Below are positions 11,395-20,756 of a stretch of 64,000 nucleotides of DNA, one piece after another. The notes below the pieces were generated by a model, which had not been told where the DNA came from, did no database searches, and saw only the letters and a program-made list of their open reading frames with translations. Each line of letters opens with the position of its first letter. The stretch's first letter is position 1. The position numbers were made by a program, and so were the translations under genes. The stretch is from Trichobilharzia szidati (taxonomy: Eukaryota; Platyhelminthes; Trematoda; Strigeidida; Schistosomatidae), in the NCBI GenBank assembly GCA_944472155.2, contig OX235279.1:134760920-134824919 (forward strand), written 5' to 3'.

Positions 11395-12289
11395 ATTATT
11401 ATTGTTCCCTTGGGCTTCTAGTGGAACATAGGGCTTCAACTGCACGTCTCCACTTGGTTCTGTCTTCTGCTGTACTTTCCACCTGCATCCATGTTAGTCC
11501 ATACTGTTTCAAGTCTACTTCACACGATTTCCTCCGTGTTACCCTTAGATGTCCCACTTGCCACTCACCTTTCGGGTTCCTTTCGAGGGCCTGACGCGCG
11601 ATGTCGCCAAGCGGCCTCCTCAGCGAGTGTCCAATCCATCCCCAATTTCTCCTGCATATTTGTTGGGTGATTGGTTCTTGCTTTGTTTGTTCCCATAGTT
11701 TCTTGTTGGTGATTCTTTCCGGCCATCTGATCTTCAGTATAGAGCGAAGACAGCTGTTGATCAAGGTTTGCAACAGGCTGTTGGAAATATTCTTTGTGAC
11801 CCGCCGCCAAGTTTCTGATCCGTATAGAAGAACTGACTGACTTGACGTTTGTGTTGAAAATCCGAATCATTTTGTTGTTGATGCTGAGTGACAGCGGAAG
11901 ATTTCCAGATTGGTTTCAGGTTGATGAATGTGTTTCTCGCCTTCCCGATTCTTGATTTGACATCCTCGTCCGTTCCTCCTGTAGTTGGGACAATGCTCCC
12001 TAGATAAGTGAAAGAAGTAACCTCTTTCAAATCCCTCCCGTTGATGGTGATTGGCGCTGGATGTTGCTGTTGTTGTTGTTGTTGGTTGGTTATTTTCATA
12101 ACCTCCGTCTTGTCTATGTTCACCTGGAGTCCTGTCTTTGCTGCTTCTTCGAACAGTTTGTCGGTTTTCGCTTGTAAGTCTTCGATTTTGTGTGACATCA
12201 AACATAAGTTATCCGCGAAATCCAGGTCATCTAGGTTCTTCACGTCGGTCCAGGATATCTCTGTCTTCTCGTTTCGCACTGTCTGACAC
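11395..12289 (-). pseudogene. RTE-type (SR2-like) LINE, ORF2 C-terminal half
   Basis: Two overlapping minus-strand frames (about 12290-11761 and 11773-11399) carry the end of RTE ORF2. The first has the RT motif FADNLCLMSH (FADD mutated to FADN), KTGLQVNIDKTEVM, and FTYLGSIVPTTGGTDEDVKSRIGKA. The second has LINSCLRSILKIRWPERI, NWGWIGHSLRRP and a C terminus near EDRTKWRRAVEALCS. A frameshift near 11765 separates them, and a glutamine run is encoded around 12062-12085. The catalytic change and the frameshift make it inactive. Its upstream part continues at 13240-13800, beyond a 950-bp insertion. Confidence 0.85.
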
Positions 12290-12680
12290 CAACTTATCTC
12301 TATGACTGCTGTAATCTTTGTTTTTTCCCTCACCATATCATGTAAAGAGAACATCATATTCAATATTTTTAATCATGCAAGGATTTGTATACCGCATCGA
12401 CAATACTATGTGAAACAAGCCCACGGCAATTTCCACTTGTATTATTATCATTACCTTAGCTGCTATCATTGTTATTATTTCCATTTTATATGCTGCAGGT
12501 TTTTTATTTTTTTTTTTAAATTTTTATATTAACCCTATTGTAAATGTAGAAAAATTTTCCATGTGATTAATTTTATTTATAATTTGAGGAAATTAGATGC
12601 AATATTATGATTAATGCCGAAAATTCCATTTTGTATCACAAGTACTGTTTTTGGAATAAAGTAAATTATTATTCTATTGA
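12290..12680 (+). repeat. LINE 3' UTR with ATT tail inserted in the RTE copy
   Basis: The segment 12584-12676 (TTTGAGGAAATTAGATGCAATATT and onward to TTTGGAATAAAGTAAATTATTATT) matches the 3' end of the LINE at 44410-44506. It is therefore a 5'-truncated insertion of that LINE. It forms the left part of the DNA splitting the RTE element. Confidence 0.6.
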
Positions 12681-12681
12681 A

Positions 12682-12735
12682 TTTTAGATTTTCCCGTCGA
12701 TTGATTCGACCGAAGTGCTCGGTCTCAGGTTGACA
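12682..12735 (+). repeat. 54-bp block repeated at 13010-13063
   Basis: The block ATTTTAGATTTTCCCGTCGA...GGTCTCAGGTTGA occurs here and again at 13010 with one or two changes, in the same orientation and 328 bp apart. The two copies bracket SINE copy 1, like a very long target duplication or a recombined tandem unit. Confidence 0.8.
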
Positions 12736-12779
12736 TGTCGGCTTCTTGAGCAGATGCTTCGACGATGCCTGGGTATGTA

Positions 12780-12975
12780 ATTAGTATTTAATTGGTGGAT
12801 GGTGACTAGCAGTGGAATCCAGGATGCGCATTTCGTCCTATTTGGGACTCGTCAGCTGGATGTACCTGCATTTCTCAGTGAGTGATGATGTTCCCACCGA
12901 GGCTCGAACCCAGTGCCCATGGTTTCAAACGCCAAGGCGTTATCCACTAGACCACTTGGGCCACGAGAGCCGCCA
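12780..12975 (-). mobile_element. Hammerhead-bearing tRNA-derived SINE (Sm-alpha-like), copy 1
   Basis: On the minus strand it starts near GGCCCAAGTGG with an intact pol III A box TGGTCTAGTGG (12944-12954) and B box GGTTCGAGCC (12901-12910). These resemble tRNA-Glu/Asp-type promoters. A hammerhead ribozyme follows (12809-12869), and then a short AT-rich end. The combination of tRNA promoter plus hammerhead is what is known for the schistosome Sm-alpha repeats. This copy has both boxes and could in principle be transcribed. Confidence 0.85.
12809..12869 (-). ncRNA. Hammerhead ribozyme in SINE copy 1
   Basis: The minus strand carries the same 61-nt sequence as the plus strand at 13136-13196: CTGACGA and GAAA core boxes, stem II GTCC/GGAC, a very short stem III, and stem I closed by GCAG/CTGC. 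The core is complete. Confidence 0.88.
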
Positions 12976-13009
12976 CCTCTTGTGCAACGGGTCATATTGA
13001 TTCAATTGA

Positions 13010-13239
13010 ATTTTAGATTTTCCCGTCGATTGATTGGACCGAAGTGCTCGGTCTCAGGTTGAAGGCGACATGGCGTTTGAAACCATGGGCACTGGGTTCG
13101 AGCCTCGGTGGGAACATCATCACTCACTGAGAAATGCAGGTACATCCAGCTGACGAGTCCCAAATAGGACGAAATGCGCATCCTGGATTCCACTGCTAGT
13201 CACCATCCACCAATTAAATACTAAATTATTATTATTAGT
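13010..13239 (+). mobile_element. Hammerhead-bearing SINE (Sm-alpha-like), copy 2, lacking the A box
   Basis: From GGCGTTTGAAACCATGGGC to the end this is the reverse complement of copy 1, including the B box GGTTCGAGCC (13095-13104) and the hammerhead, and it ends in an ATTATTATT tail. The A-box part is replaced by the 54-bp block 13010-13063, so this copy should not be transcribed from its own promoter. Confidence 0.85.
13136..13196 (+). ncRNA. Hammerhead ribozyme in SINE copy 2
   Basis: Self-cleaving RNA motif. Stem I pairs GCAG (13136-13139) with CTGC (13193-13196) and ATCCAG (13144-13149) with CTGGAT (13183-13188). Between them lie GTAC and TCCA internal loops, the loop I/II tertiary-contact region. 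The core is CTGACGA (13150-13156) and GAA plus A (13171-13174). Stem II is GTCC/GGAC with loop CAAATA (13157-13170). Stem III is only ATG/CAT with a CG loop (13174-13181). Predicted cleavage is after C13182 in the triplet ATC, which obeys the NUH rule. Such a minimal stem III is known for schistosome hammerheads. Confidence 0.9.
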
Positions 13240-13800
13240 ATAATCCAGTCCACCACAATTAGGGATATCATTGGTGATTATAAGCACTCTTTTTTGAATT
13301 CTGTGTTTACTCCAAACGCCTCACTGAGTTTTCCGTTGTGGATCACTTGACAAGTGCCGTTGTCGTACAGCTGTTGAATAAGGTTGATGAATATTTGGGG
13401 TACGTCGTAGTACTCGAGTAGTTTCCAAATTACTTCGCGGCCTTCTCAAAGTCTATAAAGTTGAGGTAGACATTTGATTGCCATTCCATGATTTGTTTGA
13501 TGATGATGCGTAGAGGTGCAATTTGGTCAGAACATGATTTGTCTTTCCTGAATCCAGCTTGTTCTGGTCAGAATTCTGCAACCACTGCGTCCTTTATTCT
13601 CTCCAGGATGATGCGACTCAGAATTTTACTTGGCGTTGACAGGAGCATGATTCCTCGCCAGTTCTTGCAAAGTGAGGCCTAAGTCGCCCTTCTTTGGTAG
13701 TTTCACAAGGTAGCCTTTTCTCCAGTCAGTAGGCACCTTTCCCTCCTTCCAGACTTTTTGCAATAATGGAGTCAGCATATCTGCTGATAATCTCGCCTAG
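13240..13800 (-). pseudogene. RTE-type LINE, RT N-terminal part (same copy as 11395-12289)
   Basis: The minus strand encodes, with breaks, NWRGIMLLSTPSKILSRIIL, a stretch ending ...EQAGFRKDKSCSDQIAPLRII, and then IMEWQSNVYLNFIDFEKA. These are RT fingers/palm motifs of RTE elements. At 13247 the ...VVDWI motif stops exactly where the RT frame resumes at 12289 (CQTVRNEKTEISWTD). The undisturbed RTE copy at 47309 shows these two pieces adjacent, so 12290-13239 is an insertion. Confidence 0.8.
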
Positions 13801-14114
13801 ATTTCTAGCTCGCTAGTTTTCTAGCCAGTCCCAAGCCCGGATAAAGAGGGAGTGTTGGGGCGTGGTACTAGCAACTCCACCCCCATAATTTAACCAAATT
13901 GCTACAGAAACTTCAACGCATAAATATATCAAAAATACTAAAAATATCCTAGAGACGACAGCAGATATGCAGATATTGATTACAGATACATGGGAATAAA
14001 ATGATACTTGAAGTCATTTCTCTCATATAACAATGAAATGAATCTTATAATAATATACTCTCACTTTATGCATATGAGGGACTACAGTTAATTGACATCA
14101 TCAACATGATAAAT
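13801..14114. other. Unassigned; possible LINE tail near 14050-14110
   Basis: A GC-richer patch (13830-13900) next to the RTE fragment may be further LINE sequence. The block at 14055-14110 (GAGGGACTACAGTTAATTGACATCATCAACATGATAAAT) resembles the LINE tails at 10680 and 11075. No frame of note. Confidence 0.35.
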
Positions 14115-14331
14115 GCGTCGGTGGCACAGTGGTTAGGACTCTCGCCGACCATGCACATGGTCCAGGATTCGATCCCCTACCGACGCACACCCGATATCTT
14201 TGGTCGGCCTGCAAAATTTGGGCTACCGATATCCACGCTGAAAATTCCATGCTTGTACTGAAAATACGGTGTGGAATCAAGCTGTAACCAAAAATAAAAA
14301 AAATAACAAAAAAAAAATAAAAAAATAAATA
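14115..14331 (+). mobile_element. tRNA-derived SINE, family A, with long A-rich tail
   Basis: Begins GCGTCGGTGGCACAGTGGTT with an A box. The B box here is ATTCGATCCCC. A second tRNA-unrelated half ends ACGGTGTGGAATCAAGCTGTAA, followed by a 45-bp A-rich tail. It is inserted directly behind a LINE-tail-like block. Confidence 0.88.
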
Positions 14332-14989
14332 ATGTATACATGGAATAAGCATGTTTAAAGTTTTTCACTGACACTGGATACATATACAAGGGAAGGTAAT
14401 GGAATAGTGACTGTAAGCACACTGTGCATAAGTTAAAACAATCTATGTGACATAATCCTGAGGAACCATTATTGTTTGAATTTGTCGAAAATGCGCGCAA
14501 CAACTACGTGGTACGTTACATTCTGTTGATACGGTGGTTTACTCACAAAAGTATAAAAATGGTTTATTTGACATTAGTTAGTTTACCATAAGCAGTATAA
14601 TCTGCAAGAGGCTTACCCCTGCAGTTAGTATCCACTGAAAAATGCAGAGAAGTATTAATGATTCAGCAACCCAGCTAGCATTATTTTCGGGCGCACTGCA
14701 GACAAAAAGGCAACAGTGATGATAATAGCACCCATACAAATAAAAGTTGATCGAATTATGTATACCTGATACAAAGAGTGAACCATAACCAACATACGAA
14801 TGAAATATGAGAAAACAAGGTCGTAACGTACCACAACATCACATGGAAAGATATGTCACTTGGACAATATATAATCCACCAACTGGTCTCCTTTCCAAAA
14901 AGAACGCGGCAATGTTTTATCCACAGTGGCGAGGAAATACATAAATCCATAGTTCCCGTTGTATATATTCAGTGTAGGCTGGAGTCAAC
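14332..14989. other. No gene recognised
   Basis: AT-rich sequence with short frames only. Confidence 0.45.
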
Positions 14990-15200
14990 AGAGTAATGCA
15001 TACTTTCCATGATGACGGCGACACCTTGCGGAGCATGTCAAAATCGTGGAGTAATCAAACCCTGCACAAGATGTAATTAACTAAATCCGAACGGCAAACA
15101 AGTTGTAGTACACATCTGGATACTCATCCATATGTCGATCATGATGCCAAATCCAAATCACTACCTATACAGAGCCAATAAACCTATGAAATAACGAAAA
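14990..15200 (-). repeat. Gypsy-type LTR fragment (reverse orientation)
   Basis: The reverse complement matches 10120-10300: CATATGGATGAGTATCCAGATGTGTACTACAACTTG and GGGTTTGATTACTCCACGATTTTGACAT against the corresponding plus-strand blocks there. Its orientation is opposite to the Gypsy integrase remnant that follows, so the two belong to different insertions or to a rearranged copy. Confidence 0.5.
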
Positions 15201-15589
15201 TATGCATTTCAGATCCCACTGACTCATTTGATGGTAATATTTTGTTCCTGCATGCTTCATTCGACATTCTGTATGGATTAGTTCGCAGTCATTCTGGTTC
15301 CAGATCAAAAAGAATCAAAGCTGTACCATTTTCCAGGTAGCAACGATTTCGGGTGCATCGTAGACTTCGTGCGCATTGCAGACTTTTTGGAGCAGACTTA
15401 GGGCCAATGTCTCAAGTTCTGCAATGCACCCGAAGACTTTGCCCCAAAAAATTTGGGGATTTTTCGATGGTACAGCGGCAGTATTGCACAACTGTCATCA
15501 GAGATACTTTGCCTAAGAAAATATTGCGTATTTTGTGAGACAGCTGTAGGATTTAGTACCAGTGATCTTCGCAGGAAGTAAGGGAATAG

Positions 15590-16617
15590 CCTCGTACACG
15601 CCTAGCTTGTCAAAAGTGCAAGGTGATAAGGTATATCAGAAACCCCTTTCACACCTTTCTTATCCGTGATACTCGTTTCGAACACGTTCATATATATGGT
15701 TGAATCTCCCCCAGAATCTCATGAAAATACGCAAATCTTGACCTGCATTGATCGCTTTCCACGGGTCCTGAAGCAATAACCCTCAAGAATGTATCTGCTG
15801 AAATCTGTGCACGCGCCTTTGTGAAACGGCGAATCACAAACGTCGGATGCACATCCTCCACCACAAATGATCGTGGGCGGCATTTCGAAAGCGTCTTATT
15901 GTTCGCCTTGACTGAAATTCCAGGTTGTACGCGCTTCAGAATAATGGCCTATCATAATCAAACTAAATGTATGGTAGAACGCCTACTCCAACAGCTGGAG
16001 TCTGGGTTATCAGCAACGAACAATATACACTGGACTGAATCACTACTGTAAGTTCCCCTAGAGCTACGAGGTGCTTTGAAAACTGATGCTGGTTGTACTG
16101 CTACCAAGCTAGTAAATGGCACAACACTACGATTGCCAGGTGAGTTTGTTTCTCAACAGTTGTGTATCATGCCTCGTACGTCAGCAGGCTTACAAATTCA
16201 ATGCGTTCAGTTAAACCTGCTCCTCTCTGGCCACATCCCATAGACATCTCAGTTCACTCATGTCTGAAAACTTTCTGACCCATATTTGTTAGTCGTGACT
16301 CTGTGCATCGCCCTCTGGAACCCCCACACGATGGACCATAAAAAGTCATCAAAAATATGGATAGATCCTTTTTTCTTGAGAAAAATGGCCACGAAGACTG
16401 TGTTAGTATCGATCGTCTGAAAAAACCTACGTAGAAGACAATCCTATAACAACGGAATGAGACGTTCTAAATAGCACATGGTTAATTGAATACCCGTTAG
16501 TCATTGGAGAAACAACAGGCATGGCAAAGGCAACTAAACTCAAAACCAGACACAAAAGAACATATTCTGGATGAAACGTGACATTCCCAGAACACCCGAA
16601 TACTTATCTCACACAAT
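15590..16617 (+). pseudogene. Gypsy-type integrase and Pol C terminus, decayed
   Basis: In shifting frames the plus strand gives CQKCKV...TRFEHVHI, LTCIDRFPR, and then DRGRHFESVLLFALTEIPGC (DDE core aspartate context). AYHNQTKCMVERLLQQLESG follows with the catalytic Glu in MVER. Then comes PPHDGPXKVIKNMDRSFFLEKNGHEDCVSIDRLK, the C-terminal GPY/F-like module. It ends TFPEHPNTYLTQ, paralleling the Pol end at 1750-1803. Many stops and frameshifts interrupt it. It supplies the very portion missing from the Pol copy at 517-1803, which confirms the family's domain order. Confidence 0.85.
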
Positions 16618-17123
16618 AAGACTAACTTGATCCACCGAATATTTTTCTTTAAAATCAACCTGTAGGAAGTAGACTTGGCTTAATGTAGACCTCAAAATAA
16701 CCACTCCTACAAAACTTCTTCACCGCTTAATGACCTTAGCTGTACTCTGCCTAACGTGCAAGTACTGACGAACGGAATCAAGGTAAAAAGACTTGAGATG
16801 ACAAGTGCGTCTGGAACAGAGTTATATTTTTACACAAATGAGATATGAAATTTGATAAAATAAGAGGTTATGCAACTTATCTGCTGCCTTGACTGTGGTA
16901 GGCTTGGACAGTGCGCTGAATGAAAGCACAACAAGAGAGCGAACCAAAAATGTACGGGAGAGTCGGGTGAGGATATACGCTATGACGTGTTAAATTTTCC
17001 GCGTCTCAGGTTTTCTCGTCTTTCATTGGCTGTAACAGTGGTGGCTAATTTGATATTTAAATTGTCCTTGTTAGGTGATGTCGTGTGCAGGTTTGTGTGG
17101 TTGAGATATGCGTTGTTTACAAG
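16618..17123. other. No gene recognised
   Basis: AT-rich DNA. A minus-strand transposase frame reads out through the Merlin end into the right part of this stretch, but that is read-through. Confidence 0.45.
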
Positions 17124-17949
17124 CATATTTGGGCAAAGTTCAACAAGAGAGTCCCAAGCAATGCGAATGCACAAGTGACCTTGAGCCGACCAGTCAGAAA
17201 AGAGATGATTTTTGCATAAAATTTTACGTATATTTACATAAAAAAGCATAAAAACGTTAAACAGGATATTTTCTCTAATGTGAGATAAAAATATCTCCCA
17301 ATTTTGTATAGGGGTTTCAGTTTTGAATCTGAACCAATTTCTATACATGTATTCATCCAGATGACTAAAAATAACTTGGTTTTGAGAACCATTTATAACT
17401 CTTATTCTATTTTTTAATCTTCCCCAGAAACCTTCGATGGAATTATTATGAGTACCGGTGACAGGGTCGACAGAATCATTCGAATGGTTCACTCTATGAT
17501 GTATATATCCCAATTGTGATAATTGGCTATATCCCGCCCATTCATCTGTGTGAATGGTGCTGCCTGGTAACACTAGACGCTGAATAATAGGGAGGAGGAG
17601 TGTATCAGCACTCCTATCTAGAATCAGCTCCATAAACCCTTTGCGAATCTGGGTGTCATAAATTCCTAAAACTCAAACGTTATTCGCTCTGGCACCCAGT
17701 AATTGGACAGAAACAAGATATTCAGGCAAAGTTAAACTTTCGACACCAATAACAATCAATCATCAAAGACAGTTTCAACTTTTCAAAGAAAGTTCCTAGA
17801 AGACAATTAATTCAGTGTCACTTACCAGTATGCACAATTATTCGCGCTAGGATAATGGTGAGCTTCCTCAACCAATGACTAGCATGCGTTCAGGGTCATT
17901 GGAACATTTACAATCCTGGGACTCTATTGTTGAACTTCGCCCATATTTG
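17124..17949 (-). mobile_element. Short Merlin-type DNA transposon with TIRs and 8-bp TSD
   Basis: The left end starts at 17132 with GGCAAAGTTCAACAAGAGAG. The right end at 17941, read in reverse complement, starts GGCGAAGTTCAACAATAGAG. The terminal inverted repeats stay alignable for about 48 bp, to TGACC. Both ends are flanked by the 8-bp direct repeat CATATTTG (17124-17131 and 17942-17949). Merlin (IS1016-like) elements make 8-9-bp duplications and are known from schistosomes. At 810 bp it is shorter than a full Merlin element, so it is internally deleted. Confidence 0.88.
17190..17690 (-). pseudogene. Merlin / ISXO2-like transposase fragment
   Basis: The minus-strand frame from Met 17633 begins MELILDRSADTLLLPIIQRL. 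It contains STIHTDEWAGYSQLSQLGY and NNSIEGFWGRLKNRIR. These are the second Asp and the terminal Glu regions of the ISXO2-like DDE fold. Upstream, VLGIYDTQIRKGF is in frame but preceded by a TGA where a Trp is expected (about 17662-17667). The N terminus with the first catalytic Asp is missing. The frame runs out through the terminal repeat to 16980, so the original stop has also been lost. Confidence 0.85.
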
Positions 17950-18089
17950 ATGAAAATAAATGTAAAATTTGAGTATTCTAACGTTTTCTTTTACTTATTT
18001 TGTGCATGTACAAGGCTTGGTTTATCATACACTCGGTTTGTTGGCCTATCGGTTGCTGGCGATGTCAAGGAACCCAGTCGGTTAATGAA

Positions 18090-18335
18090 CATGGGCAATG
18101 TGGGCAAAACATGGGATAAACGGGTAATTGTTATTGGCAAAAAGGTGGGCAAAAGATGGTGTAAATGCAACCGATTTTACCTACTTTGCCCACACTTTTT
18201 CCCCGTTTGCCCATGTGCGTAGAAATTTTCTTCTCCCACTTTTTCCCTGTTTTCCCACGTTTTCACCCACTTATCCCATGTGCAGAAATTCAAAATGCAC
18301 CCACTTTTCCCCGTTTACCCACTTTTTCAACGAAC
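18090..18335. repeat. Left subterminal repeat block of the CACTA-type element
   Basis: Imperfect units of the kind TTTGCCCAC, CCCACTTTTTCCC and CCCATGTG, in both orientations. The first 80 bases carry the complement (ATGGGCAATGTGGGCAAAAC), so the block can fold back. The same units occupy the right end at 26965-27100. Confidence 0.8.
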
Positions 18336-18621
18336 GTTTGGCACCTATCCTACGATCAATTGACCCACCTTTTCAACATTTAATTAGCGTATTAGTCCTA
18401 CCGTTGTCTAAGGAACGGCTTACGCATTGTCGTTCTTTAGAATTACCACTGCTATCGAATTTACCACATTAAGGAGCTGAGCGACTACAGCCTTACGAAT
18501 ATATCACCTCATTCACTGCTTAGGCCACTGACATAAAACAAGTCCAATGGAGTTAAGGAATTTTTTATTTCATACAGTAAAAAGTTGGTTTAAAACAACA
18601 CGAAATAACAATGGCAACAAC

Positions 18622-18946
18622 TCATTTGGCCGGTGTGTGAGGCATCCGGATGAAAACGTTGAAGTGATTGGTGGGTATTGCAACACATTTATATTTAATT
18701 GTATTAATTGCAACCCATTCAGTGTTGCCTGAGTACTGGCCTGATTTGTATATATCAAGCTTCGTAGAATCGAAAGGCTTCTTAAAAAATGGCTCCTTAT
18801 TCAAACAAGGTCTGAATTCAAATAAATTACTTTCACCCACAGCGCAGATAATCCCAGGTACACCATTTACTACTACGAATCTGTCAGGCGATACAGTTGA
18901 ATAATAAGTCTGGCCTACGCAGAATGACTGCTTTTTTAAATCAACT
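18622..18946 (-). pseudogene. CACTA-type transposase, C-terminal piece
   Basis: The minus frame encodes TVSPDRFVVVNGVPGIICAV, EFRPCLNKEPFFKKPFDSTK and a stop after IRMPHTPAK. Small beta-rich C-terminal domains like this end many animal TNP2-type transposases. The piece lies directly beyond the SINE that cuts the main transposase frame, in the same orientation. Assigning it to the transposase is an inference from position. Confidence 0.55.
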
Positions 18947-19125
18947 GCGTCGGTGGCACAGTGGTTAGGACTGTCGCCGACCATGCACATGGTCCGGGGT
19001 TCGATCCCCTGCCGGCGCACACCCGATATCTATGGTCGGCCTGAATTTGGGCTACCGATATCCATGCTGAAAATTCCACACTTGTACTGAAAATACGGTG
19101 TGGAATCAAGCTGTAAATAAAAAAA
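18947..19125 (+). mobile_element. tRNA-derived SINE, family A, inserted in the transposase
   Basis: The best-preserved promoter of the four copies: A box TGGCACAGTGG (18954-18964) and B box GGTTCGATCCC (18998-19008). It then has the family 3' half and a short A-rich tail (AATAAAAAAA). It is inserted antisense into the CACTA-type transposase. Possible short target duplication AACTG on both sides. Confidence 0.9.
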
Positions 19126-20756
19126 CTGTTACGCATGGCTGGGCTAGCTCAGCAGAAGGCTTACCTGCATTTGTAGAGCTTGCAAACAAGCATCTTTCAA
19201 CTTCTCGAGAGGCTACTTGTTTTGCCACCCTGAAGCCACTCCTCACTCCTCTCTTGATTTTGCACAAATGTGACTCATAGGGGAAGGCTGAAAAGGTATC
19301 CAGACAACCGTGTTCAGAGACGTCCTCAACTAAATGCTGAAGAGCATACACATTGTAAACCAACTCATCAGGGTAAAGACTGTCGAAACATAGTAGATAC
19401 TGCCTAAGCTGTTGTGTTACGGTGTTGCAAAATTTATGGTGGTAACGTGGATGACATAAAATGTAGACACTCGTGAACAACCTGAGGAAGTTTGCGTACA
19501 GGGGAGCAGGTAAAAGGTCATGTAATACAACTGGGCCCAAATACATAAGAAATATCCGACATTCAGTCGCCTTCCAAAAGTGAAGCAAATCCAATCTTCG
19601 ACACCTCCTTTGGAAGTCCTTAGGAATGCAGCATTCTGCATCCTGCAGCCTCTGGTTAATGCAATTAATTGTTTCATTGCTTAAGCCGAATTGGCGTTGT
19701 TTTGCCAAACGCAACCATATACCCAACTGCCGTCTTACAACACCTAAGCAGACTAAGTGCATGTAATCTAATGGAAAACTTTTAACCATGTCAATTGGCA
19801 GTCTCTCAAATACGGATGTGTCACGGTGGTAATTAGCATCATCCTTACTCCTGAAGCTATTATCTGTCCTGCGACAGCTGTGAACATCACTGAATACCGT
19901 GCGTGGGTTAACATGGTTTCCAGTAACGCAACATCTGTCACACCCTTTCCTACCGTTGTGACTTGCTGTAAAAGTCACATCAGATCTAGCAGGCTTATCG
20001 CAGATAACATTGTTAAGCCGAAAACCGATGTGCCTATCATTGATTTGCAGACCATGTGCATATAAATGCTCCATGTCAGTTACAACTGGCATTAAAAACT
20101 TATTGAAGTCGGACGGTTTATGAAAACCACCATAAACTCCAACAAGGAATATATCACTGAGAAACGGTTTCACCAGTCTACCCAATATCGGCCAATTTTG
20201 CTGTGTACCATTGTTAAACAGTGACAATCCATAAACATTCAGCTGCAGACTCACGCAATCAAAAGATGCAAACTGACACCAAGAACTCAGTATAGGCAGA
20301 AGTATACTTTGCAAACCAATATGATAGTACACTCCAGTACCAATTACAGTTGAGGGGCATGACTGGCTAGTTTTGAGGTGTCTTATATTTGTTGGTAAAT
20401 TTGGAAGATGCCGTTTGAACAGTCGCATTATCTTCACACCATCAACAATAAAAGTTTTAGTGGTCAGCATAACCTTTGAGGCTGTTGACTTAAGTTCTGC
20501 CTTTGAATTGCGTTCTTTGGCGTTATTGGAACATTTCCCATGGGAAGACGGAGCACCCGCGGCATCACCTTATCAGTCATCACATGGAATGCTAAGAAAC
20601 CCATTTGGTAAAGTGATTTGCATGTCGCTTTGCACGTCTACGACGCTACAAGGAGTTTCATCTATTAGACATTCACCAGCCTCCTCGCTGAAATCGGGAA
20701 ATATTATCTGGGAGACGTCACCAAGCAACTCCCTCTTCAATCTTTTAGTTCTTCTA
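19126..20756 (-). pseudogene. CACTA-type (TNP2-like) transposase, main part
   Basis: A 454-codon minus frame (20470 to 19106, the last codons inside the SINE) carries GRKGCDRCCVTGNHV, the DYMHLVCLGVVRRQL segment, NVYALQHLVEDVSEHG and TFSAFPYESHLCKIKR. These are hallmark blocks of TNP2-like transposases of CACTA/EnSpm elements. The same frame continues upstream to 20756 but is broken by a double stop (TGA TAA, about 20574-20579). An intron there cannot be excluded. At 20756 it reaches the LINE insertion, and RRTKRLKREL here joins in frame with NVNPRRRLR at 26636-26699. Confidence 0.85.

Noticed and set aside
11373..12286. Several plus-strand frames of 70-90 codons
   Set aside because: They lie antisense to the RTE ORF2 fragment, which carries clear motifs on the minus strand.
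12812..13193. Identical 40-residue frames on opposite strands, as if two copies of a small protein
   Set aside because: Both are translations of the tRNA-SINE and hammerhead RNA; the protein match simply reflects the inverted SINE copies.
18128..18472. 114-codon Phe/Pro-rich frame
   Set aside because: It is the translation of subterminal transposon repeats (CCCACTTTTTCCC units).
18954..19008. A true tRNA gene
   Set aside because: A and B boxes are present, but the sequence does not close into an acceptor stem, and four dispersed copies share a non-tRNA 3' half with an A-rich tail. It is a SINE.
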